Shown here: in pieces, positions 8,611 through 15,138 of the stretch | Numbering within the stretch: position 1 is the first letter of the stretch | Layout of the letters: the number at the start of each line of letters is the position of its first letter | NCBI GenBank assembly: GCA_023425025.1 | Contig: JAFADG010000045.1 | Coordinates: 1-64,000 of the forward strand | Reading direction: 5' to 3' | Length of the DNA stretch: 64,000 nt | Source: Bacillota bacterium | GTDB lineage: Bacteria > Bacillota > Clostridia > Christensenellales > Aristaeellaceae | The notes under the pieces: generated by a model | What the model was told of the DNA's origin: nothing | The model's database searches: none | The model's input: the letters and a program-made list of their open reading frames with translations, nothing else | Position numbers and translations under genes: made by a program

Positions 8611-9533
8611 CAGGGCTTTCCCCCTTCCAATATGGTGACGGCTTCGGCGAGGCTTGCCGCGTTTTCCACGTGGCAGACAGTCGCGTCGGGGATGATTTTT
8701 TTGATCAAGCCGGTCAATACTGTGCCGGGCCCCAGCTCCACAAACAAATCCGCGCCCGCATCCTTCATGCCGCGCACGGTTTGCTCCCACAATACCGGGT
8801 GATCTACCTGTTCACTGAGCAGTTTGGCGGCATCCGGCCCGTAAGGCGCCGCGGTGCGGTTGGCATACAGGGGTACGGAGGGAAGATGGGTGACAGCGGT
8901 TTTCAGCCAGCCGTCAAGCGCCTGCGCGGCGTCGGACATCAGCGGCGAATGAAACGCGCCCCCGACCTTCAGCGGCATAGCACGGCCGCCCTGCTCCGAC
9001 ACTGCCTGCAAAAAGGCTTCCTTTTGATGTACAGCGCCGGATACGACCACCTGACCGGGAGCATTAAAGTTTACGGGATACACATCGGCAAACTTTTCGC
9101 AAAGGGATATGACCAATTCGTTGGACAGGCGCAGCACCGCGGCCATGAAGCCGGGGGCTGAATCGGCGCAAGACTGCATCAAACGGGCGCGTTCCTGTAT
9201 AAATGCAAATGAAGTTTCAAAATCCAAAACACCCGTAAAGGATGCGGCCGCCACTTCTCCCAGGGAGAAGCCGGCGCAAAGGTCAGGCAGTATGCCCTTT
9301 TCCAAAAGGGCTGCCGCGCACATCATATCCACCGTGAAAAGGCAGGGCTGGGTATTGGCTGTAATGGCCAGTTCCTCTGCGGTGCCGTTGAAACATTGCT
9401 CCATGGTGCCGGGGCGGAGCCGCTCCGCCTCGTCCATGATTTTTCTGGCGGCAGGGGAGCCATCATAGAGCTCCTTGCCCATACCGGGATACTGGGCCCC
9501 CTGGCCCGCGAAAACAAACGCTACTTTACCCAT
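8610..9533 (-). CDS. fabD: Malonyl-CoA:ACP acyltransferase FabD
   Basis: The 307-residue protein begins GKVAFVFAGQGAQYPGMG, the family hallmark, and has the nucleophile Ser90 in GFSLGE and a catalytic histidine in GAFHSPL near residue 200. It transfers malonate from malonyl-CoA, made by the ACC encoded in the same operon, to ACP. It overlaps fabK by 13 bases and fabG at its stop. Confidence 0.94.
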   Translation of the reverse strand: MGKVAFVFAGQGAQYPGMGKELYDGSPAARKIMDEAERLRPGTMEQCFNGTAEELAITANTQPCLFTVDMMCAAALLEKGILPDLCAGFSLGEVAAASFTGVLDFETSFAFIQERARLMQSCADSAPGFMAAVLRLSNELVISLCEKFADVYPVNFNAPGQVVVSGAVHQKEAFLQAVSEQGGRAMPLKVGGAFHSPLMSDAAQALDGWLKTAVTHLPSVPLYANRTAAPYGPDAAKLLSEQVDHPVLWEQTVRGMKDAGADLFVELGPGTVLTGLIKKIIPDATVCHVENAASLAEAVTILEGGKP

Positions 9534-10468
9534 GGGGCAGCCCCTTGCAGGCGGGCCTCCGCCTGTGCAAACATTTCTTTGATGATTTGTTCTGCCGGCA
9601 GGCAGCTTGCCACAAGCCCGGCGGATTGCCCGGCCATGAAGCAGCCCGTTTCCAGATCACCGTCCACCGCGGCGCGGCGTAGCGCGCCGGAACCGAAGGC
9701 TTCCAGCTGCTCATTGGTAACGGAGGGGTCTTCTTCCCTTTGGCGGAAGGCCTGCATATAGGCGCTTTTCAGCCCGCGGACGGGGTGGCCCAGCTTGCGG
9801 CCGGTGACCATGGTGTCGATGTCGCGGGCCTTTACCACCTGGTCCTTGTAGTTGTCGTGGATGCGGCACTCGCAGGAGGCCAGGAACCTGGTGCCGCACT
9901 GCACACCCTGGGCGCCCAGCATGAACGCTGCGGCAATGCCCCGGCCATCGGCGATGCCGCCGGCTGCCAACACGGGGATCGATACGGCATCCACCACCTG
10001 GGGTACCAAGGTCATGGTCGTCAGTTCGCCGATATGGCCGCCGGATTCGCAGCCTTCGGCGATGACGGCGCTTGCGCCTTCCCGCTCCACCCGCTTGGCG
10101 ATGGCCACGGAGGGGATGACCGGCACGACCTTGATGCCGGCCGGAATCCATTTTTTCATGTATACGCCGGGGAAGCCCGCGCCGGTGGTCACCACGGGCA
10201 CCTTCTCCTCCAGCACCACCTGGGCCGTTTCCTCCACAAAGGGACTCATGAGCATGATGTTGACGCCAAAAGGCTTGCTGGTCAGCTCGCGGCATTTTTG
10301 AATCTGGGCCCGCAGGTATTCGCCGTTCAGGCTCATGGCGGAAATGATGCCAAGCCCGCCGGCGTTGGAAACTGCCGCGGCGAGATAAGCGTCCGACACC
10401 CAGGCCATGCCACCCTGAAAAATGGGGTATTCAAGGCCAAACAGTTTGGTAACAGCCGTTTCCATCAT
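9521..10468 (-). CDS. fabK: Enoyl-ACP reductase II, FMN-dependent, FabK
   Basis: The 315-residue product is a nitronate-monooxygenase-like TIM barrel with the N-terminal FGLEYPIFQGGMAWVS, NAGGLGIIS, and the FMN phosphate-binding AAGGIADGRG near residue 175. FabK replaces the short-chain FabI as the last step of each elongation cycle in streptococci and many clostridia. Its position directly after acpP and before fabD supports FabK rather than a catabolic nitronate monooxygenase. No fabI is in the window; a FabK-type enzyme is intrinsically insensitive to FabI inhibitors such as triclosan. Confidence 0.92.
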   Translation of the reverse strand: MMETAVTKLFGLEYPIFQGGMAWVSDAYLAAAVSNAGGLGIISAMSLNGEYLRAQIQKCRELTSKPFGVNIMLMSPFVEETAQVVLEEKVPVVTTGAGFPGVYMKKWIPAGIKVVPVIPSVAIAKRVEREGASAVIAEGCESGGHIGELTTMTLVPQVVDAVSIPVLAAGGIADGRGIAAAFMLGAQGVQCGTRFLASCECRIHDNYKDQVVKARDIDTMVTGRKLGHPVRGLKSAYMQAFRQREEDPSVTNEQLEAFGSGALRRAAVDGDLETGCFMAGQSAGLVASCLPAEQIIKEMFAQAEARLQGAAPWVK

Positions 10469-10689
10469 GCTTTTGCTCCGTCGATCACGCGTACCAGGTC
10501 GCTGACAGACACCATGTCCTTGGTGATTTCGATGGTCACGTCAAAGGCGTCTTCCAGGTCCATCACCAGTTCCGCCACGTCCAGGGAATCCAGCTTCAGG
10601 TCTTGAAATTTGCTTTCCAGGGTGATTTCGCTGGGGGAGGACCCTTTGCGCTGGGCGACGAGTTCGGCTACCTTTTCAAACGTGTTCAT
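10465..10689 (-). CDS. acpP: Acyl carrier protein
   Basis: A 74-residue acidic helical protein with the DSL phosphopantetheine motif; Ser35 is the attachment site. It carries growing acyl chains through all FAS steps. Its stop overlaps the fabK start. A 51-bp gap separates it from fabH, and a GGAGGG ribosome site precedes it, consistent with the higher synthesis an ACP needs. Confidence 0.95.
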   Translation of the reverse strand: MNTFEKVAELVAQRKGSSPSEITLESKFQDLKLDSLDVAELVMDLEDAFDVTIEITKDMVSVSDLVRVIDGAKA

Positions 10690-10740
10690 GATGTTTTCCC
10701 TCCTGCATATTTTGTATTATTAAATAGAAGAATGCCTGTG

Positions 10741-11703
10741 TTACCTTGGGCCGCTTTGCCATCTTAATACGCAGGCGCCGGTGGATAAGCCCGCGCCGAA
10801 GGCGCTCATGACGATGAGGTCATTGTTTTGAAGGCGGCCCTGCTGATTGAGCTCATCGAGCAAAATGGGGATGCTGGCGGAGGAGGTGTTGCCCACGTGG
10901 CTTATGTTGCAGGGGAATCTCTCTTCCGGGGCGTTCAAGCGCTGGCGCACGGATTCCAAAATCCTGCGGTTGGCCTGGTGCAAAAGGAACCACTGTACGT
11001 CTTCCTGGGCGATCCCCGCATCAGAAAGCACCTTTGAAATATCCTCCGTGGCATGGGAGACGGCGAATTTGAAAACTTCCTGCCCCGCCATGTGCACGCC
11101 GGCGGCAACCTTTAAGGGTGCCGCGAAGGGATTGTTGTTGGGCGCGGGCTGGATAAACAGCGTATCCCTGTCTTCGCTGACGCCCAGGCGGATGGACAGC
11201 AAGCCTTCCCCGCCGTCCAGGACCACGGCCCCGGCTCCGTCGCCGAACAGCACGCAGGTGGCCCGGTCGCTCCAGTCGCAAAGCCTGGACATGCCCTCGG
11301 CGCTTACAATCAATATCTTCTTCGCTTTGCCGCTTTGTATGTAGGCTAGGGCCGTGTCCAGCCCGTAGAGAAAGCCTGTGCAGGCGGCGTTTACATCCAT
11401 GCAGGGGCAGCTTGCGCCGACGGCCTTTTGCACAAGGCAGGCCGTGGCCGGGGCGATCAGCTCGCCGCGTGTGGTGGTGCCAATGATCAGATCGATTTCG
11501 CTGCCGGCCACCTGGGCGCTCTCCAGCGCCCGCTGCGCGGCCAGTATGGCCAAATCGGCCAGTGTTTCTTCTGTGAGAATGTGCCTGCTTTCTATCCCTG
11601 TCCTGGTCTTGATCCATTCGTCGCTGGTGTCCAAAAATTTTGCCAGAGCGTCGTTGTTCACCGTAAGGGCCGGCAGTGCGCTGCCTGTCCCCAGAATCCT
11701 CAA
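10741..11703 (-). CDS. fabH: 3-oxoacyl-ACP synthase III FabH
   Basis: FabH starts chains by condensing an acyl-CoA primer with malonyl-ACP. The 320-residue protein has Cys108 in NAACTG, a histidine in LLHQANRRI near residue 240 and an asparagine in VGNTSSAS. The start is a TTG at 11703 overlapping the fabT stop and preceded by AGGAG at a good distance; no ATG fits better. It is the first enzyme gene of the operon, directly after the repressor. Confidence 0.93.
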   Translation of the reverse strand: MRILGTGSALPALTVNNDALAKFLDTSDEWIKTRTGIESRHILTEETLADLAILAAQRALESAQVAGSEIDLIIGTTTRGELIAPATACLVQKAVGASCPCMDVNAACTGFLYGLDTALAYIQSGKAKKILIVSAEGMSRLCDWSDRATCVLFGDGAGAVVLDGGEGLLSIRLGVSEDRDTLFIQPAPNNNPFAAPLKVAAGVHMAGQEVFKFAVSHATEDISKVLSDAGIAQEDVQWFLLHQANRRILESVRQRLNAPEERFPCNISHVGNTSSASIPILLDELNQQGRLQNNDLIVMSAFGAGLSTGACVLRWQSGPR

Positions 11704-12200
11704 TGCGCTTCATCTCCTTGAACCGGGGTATTCTCTTTTTGTGTCTGGATAAGCAGTTCCTGGGTTTGAATAAAGGTTTTCAGGTTGCGCAGCCCCTTTA
11801 GCAATACTTCCCTTTCCGCGTCGGGAATATCCTTTGTTACGGCCTGCACCATCTGCCGGTGGAAAAAGCGGTGGGAAACCTCCGCCCGCCGGCCCGCCTC
11901 CGTCAAAAGGACGTGGACCGTCCGACCATCCTCCCGGCCCTTCTGCTTGCGGACATAGCCCTTTTGCGCCAGCTTGCCTACGGCTACCGTCACCGTGGGC
12001 AGGGTGATGGAAAGGTCCTGGGCGATGTCCGTAATGGTACGGCCTTTTACCGGTTCCCTGTGGACGGCTTCCAGCATGTGCAGTTCGCTGATGCTCAGAT
12101 CACTGCCGTTCATGTTTTTGATGGTCTGCTCTTCCAGCTTGAGAATCGTGTTGAAGGTGCTTACCAAAAGGTCGTTGAGGGCAGCGGCAAAAGCGTTCAT
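11700..12200 (-). CDS. fabT: MarR-family repressor of fatty acid synthesis, FabT-like
   Basis: The 166-residue protein is a MarR-type winged helix: the recognition region is ITDIAQDLSITLPTVTVAVGKL and the wing contains GREDGRTVHVLLT. As first gene of the cluster it corresponds to streptococcal FabT, which with long-chain acyl-ACP represses the fab operon. The start at 12200 has an AGGTGG site, whereas the longer frame has none. A perfect inverted repeat overlapping the transcription start just upstream is the probable autoregulatory operator. Confidence 0.9.
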   Translation of the reverse strand: MNAFAAALNDLLVSTFNTILKLEEQTIKNMNGSDLSISELHMLEAVHREPVKGRTITDIAQDLSITLPTVTVAVGKLAQKGYVRKQKGREDGRTVHVLLTEAGRRAEVSHRFFHRQMVQAVTKDIPDAEREVLLKGLRNLKTFIQTQELLIQTQKENTPVQGDEAH

Positions 12201-12218
12201 AGGCCACCTCAAGATGAT

Positions 12219-12237
12219 TTGTTAGTTAAACTAACAA
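12219..12237. promoter_or_regulatory. FabT-like operator
   Basis: TTGTTAGTT-A-AACTAACAA is a perfect 9-bp inverted repeat around a single central base. It sits 5 bp downstream of the -10 box and covers the expected transcription start, the usual place for repression by a MarR protein. Assignment to FabT is inferred from position. Confidence 0.82.
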
Positions 12238-12242
12238 AATGG

Positions 12243-12271
12243 ATTATACTCCCGGTCCTATTTCATGTCAA
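12243..12271 (-). promoter_or_regulatory. Consensus sigma-A promoter of the fab operon
   Basis: On the minus strand a perfect -35 TTGACA (12266-12271) and a perfect -10 TATAAT (12243-12248) are separated by 17 bases. The start point would fall near 12236, inside the inverted repeat. A full-consensus promoter fits an essential operon whose output is set by repression. Confidence 0.9.
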
Positions 12272-12396
12272 TAGGCAAGAGAGCGTATACCGGATGCGGT
12301 GTATGGTGTGCCAAGCTGCATGGAAAAGGCAAACGGGCTGTGATATACTGGAGTAGGAAGAATCATTTCCTGCAAGCCAAGCTTTGCAGGAGCCGG

Positions 12397-13137
12397 ATGA
12401 AATTGATATGTATACGGGGGATGGCGGGTATGGATCAGGCGGATCATCCTATATACGAAGGCTTTATTGAAAATATCAGGCTGTATCACGATTTGTATGA
12501 AAAAGGATTAAAGAAAGAGGCCAACCGGCATATCGGCAAATTCGCTTCGGAATTTCAAACAACGCTGCCCAAAGAAATACGGGACGGCTTGCTGTATCGG
12601 TTTTGCCGTGATGTATGCGATGGCAAGGACCTGATTAAGCTAAGAAGGCGTGGTAACTGGAGGCTTCCTTACCCTTTGGACCAATTGGTATGGGAGTATT
12701 TAAAGGAGCAATGCCGCCTTGAGGCTATGCCGCAGCTAAGGTGGACCTACGAGTTGTATGGGCATAATCCGTTTGATGCCGCATTTGACAGTTTTGAAAT
12801 GCTGAAAAGGGCCTTTTCCCAAAAAGGCTGCGACGAGAAAACGGCAGAACTGTATTTTGATCATCATCTTCATGTACTTTCTTATGGCGCCCATGAGTTT
12901 CCGAATGGCTGCTGTATAGCGCGCCCGACGTATGAAGAAATGATTCGTGAATGCCGTCATGTATTGGCAATCAAAAGCATCAAGCGCGATCAGATCAATA
13001 TGCTGATGTATTATGAAAAATTGTACAAATGCTTTTATGCGCATTATGACAGCGGGCGCGAAAAGGATTTTTATGCGTTATGCGAAAACGAAGGAATAAA
13101 CTTTGAGAACATGCCGGCGTATTTTTACAAGCAATAA
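12397..13137 (+). CDS. Hypothetical protein, no recognised family
   Basis: The frame is open from 12265, but the ATG at 12397 is the first with a ribosome site (GCAGGAG), giving 246 residues; in-frame ATGs at 12421 and 12430 are alternatives. The product is soluble, rich in Tyr, Arg, Lys and Glu and probably mostly helical (YEGFIENIRLYHDLYEKG near the start). It has scattered cysteines without a clear metal motif and no signal peptide or membrane segment. A hairpin terminator follows. It stands alone between the fab promoter and convergent flavin reductase. Function is unknown. Confidence 0.7.
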   Translation: MKLICIRGMAGMDQADHPIYEGFIENIRLYHDLYEKGLKKEANRHIGKFASEFQTTLPKEIRDGLLYRFCRDVCDGKDLIKLRRRGNWRLPYPLDQLVWEYLKEQCRLEAMPQLRWTYELYGHNPFDAAFDSFEMLKRAFSQKGCDEKTAELYFDHHLHVLSYGAHEFPNGCCIARPTYEEMIRECRHVLAIKSIKRDQINMLMYYEKLYKCFYAHYDSGREKDFYALCENEGINFENMPAYFYKQ

Positions 13138-13230
13138 AATAAGCGGAAGACAGGCAATCTGCTGGAAGTTTTTGCGTTTTGCCTGGATTGAGATCATGCA
13201 AAGCAAGCTTACGATCGAAAACTGCCCTGC

Positions 13231-13264
13231 TGACCGGAGAAACGCGATCGGCGGGGCGGCTTTC
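13231..13264. terminator. Hairpin between convergent genes
   Basis: A 13-base stem with one mismatch and an 8-base loop (GCCCTGCTGACCG arm) is followed on the plus strand by a short T-rich stretch. It probably terminates the hypothetical gene and may also act on the convergent flavin reductase transcript. Confidence 0.6.
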
Positions 13265-13291
13265 ATTATTCTTGCCTGTTACGTCGTACGA

Positions 13292-13948
13292 TCACTCAGA
13301 CTCCTTGCGGATGATGTCCAGAATGGCTATGCCGCCTGTGTTTCCTTCGCCTGTCACAAGGTTCTTGGGGGAATGAATGTTATACATGAAGCCTGCTTCG
13401 CCGTACTTTTTGTCGATGCCCAGGGCGTATTCCGGCTGCATGGCAATGTGCGTAACCTTCCCGGCAACAAGGGAGATGATGCCGGCGCCGGACAGGTCCA
13501 GCGTTTGGTCAAGCTTGCATTCCAGGCAGAGAAACGCTTCCCCGATGCGGGGAACGCCGACTGTTTCGGCATTTTCCGCGGTAAAGCCGCCGGCTTCAAA
13601 CTCGTCCTGGTCCTCGCCGTTCTTGTGAATGGTGGCGATCAGGCTGTCATAATAGTCTTTCGATAGGAAGTTGACGACGAACTCGCCCGTGCGGGTGATA
13701 TTTTTGCAGGTATGCCCGTGCTGGCCAAGGCCCCCCAGGATGGCGTGAAATGCCTGGCCGTCCCCGCAGAAGGTGCTCCAGGAATGGAAGCAGACGTTGG
13801 GCTTTCCGTTTTCCTTTACGGTGGTGATGGCAAACAGCAGGTTGGGTATGCCGCAGGCATACTCCAAATGGGAGAAGAAGCTGTACTGGCCATCCCAGGC
13901 GGCGGTGAAATTTTCGGGCTTCACGGTGCCCATTTCAATCTTGTGCAT
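13292..13948 (-). CDS. Flavin reductase-like (FMN-binding) family protein
   Basis: The 218-residue protein resembles the flavin reductase-like split-barrel family: an N-terminal strand region ending in FAITTVKENGKPNVCFHSW, then a TGEFVVNFLS motif near residue 90, and a C-terminal strand-rich part. Members bind FMN and are often NAD(P)H:flavin oxidoreductases or flavoredoxins. The start has an AGGAGGG site. It lies 47 bp downstream of the WYL regulator on the same strand, so the regulator may share its transcript. The natural electron partner is not evident. Confidence 0.75.
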   Translation of the reverse strand: MHKIEMGTVKPENFTAAWDGQYSFFSHLEYACGIPNLLFAITTVKENGKPNVCFHSWSTFCGDGQAFHAILGGLGQHGHTCKNITRTGEFVVNFLSKDYYDSLIATIHKNGEDQDEFEAGGFTAENAETVGVPRIGEAFLCLECKLDQTLDLSGAGIISLVAGKVTHIAMQPEYALGIDKKYGEAGFMYNIHSPKNLVTGEGNTGGIAILDIIRKESE

Positions 13949-13995
13949 GGTGGTCCCTCCTTTTTTGTACCATCATACAGGAGGGAACACGACAT

Positions 13996-14913
13996 CTATT
14001 TGTCCTGTCCGCTGTAGGCCAAAAACATTTTCCGTGCGGTCTCCCTGATTTCCAGGGCCAAATCAGATGGCTCAATCACTTTTGCCTTGTCGCCAAAGCC
14101 CAATAGCCAGCCGGTGATGAATTGCCTGTTGGTATAGCCGCAGGAAAAGCGCAAGGACCCGTCCGCCTGCGTTTGATAACAGTCCGGTCCGTATGCGTCG
14201 ATGAGCAGATGCCGGGCGGAAGGATGAAAGTCCGCCGTCAAACGGTGCTCGTCCGGAAACCTGGCGGCAAAATCCATGGTTTCCGGCGGAATCTCCCTGG
14301 GACGGAAGGCTTCCAAAAGCACCTCAAGCGCCCACAGGCGGTTCATTTTGAACAGGCGGAAATCCTGCCGATCCAGGCAATAGCCGAACACATACCAGGC
14401 GGACCACTGGAAGACGATGCAATACGGCTCCACCTGCCTGCGGGCCTGCCCTTTTTCTGAATAATAGTCAAACGCGATCAGGTTGGCGGCGGCGATGGCC
14501 TTTTTGATGCTGCTGATTTTGGCGGACAGGCTGCCCCCGTAATAGGAAGACAGGTCGATGACCATGCTTTCCCGAAGGGATACCACGGCGTCGCCGCCTT
14601 TTGCCAGCTTGTCCAGCACGCGCTCCATGTGCGAATCCTTGTCCACCGTGCCAAGGCCCTTTACGGCGGCCAGCAGCGTTTGCAGTTCCTGTACGGTGAG
14701 CACGGACTTGTCGATTTTATAGCCTTCCGCCAGGGAAATGCCGCCATTGCCGCCCTGCCGCGTGACAATGGGGATACCGGCCATGCACAGGGCGTCGATG
14801 TCCCGGCCGATGGTGCGGCGGGTGACCTCGAATTTTTTTGCCAGCTGCGGCGCGGTGACGGCGCTGCTCTGCAACAGCGTGGTGAGGATGCCCATCAGCC
14901 TGTCGATTTTCAT
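13996..14913 (-). CDS. WYL-domain transcriptional regulator, YafY type
   Basis: The start at 14913 (MKIDRLMGILTTLLQ) follows AGAGGAG and gives 305 residues; the longer frame lacks family similarity. Residues about 5-58 are a DeoR-like winged helix (APQLAKKFEVTRRTIGRDIDAL). Residues about 140-300 are the WYL region, with WYVFGYC near residue 175 and a C-terminal part ending in a helix. WYL domains are thought to bind a ligand, nucleic acid or small molecule. Target genes are unknown; the co-directional flavin reductase is the nearest candidate. Confidence 0.85.
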   Translation of the reverse strand: MKIDRLMGILTTLLQSSAVTAPQLAKKFEVTRRTIGRDIDALCMAGIPIVTRQGGNGGISLAEGYKIDKSVLTVQELQTLLAAVKGLGTVDKDSHMERVLDKLAKGGDAVVSLRESMVIDLSSYYGGSLSAKISSIKKAIAAANLIAFDYYSEKGQARRQVEPYCIVFQWSAWYVFGYCLDRQDFRLFKMNRLWALEVLLEAFRPREIPPETMDFAARFPDEHRLTADFHPSARHLLIDAYGPDCYQTQADGSLRFSCGYTNRQFITGWLLGFGDKAKVIEPSDLALEIRETARKMFLAYSGQDK

Positions 14914-15138
14914 GCGTACTCCTCTGTTTGTTGACCGGTATTTTTCCGTGTATTTCGATGCCTGAATGGGAAAGACCTGCACCGCGTTTTTTGGACGCTC
15001 CGTCAACGCCGGTGGAGCACCGGTGATCGACAAGCCAGGGGAAGTGCGCAAAAAAATCCCGTAACCCGGCTGACATGGATAAAGCGATGCCCTGGCGGTG
15101 ATAGACCGCCAGGGCATCGCGCGTGGATACAATGGGGT

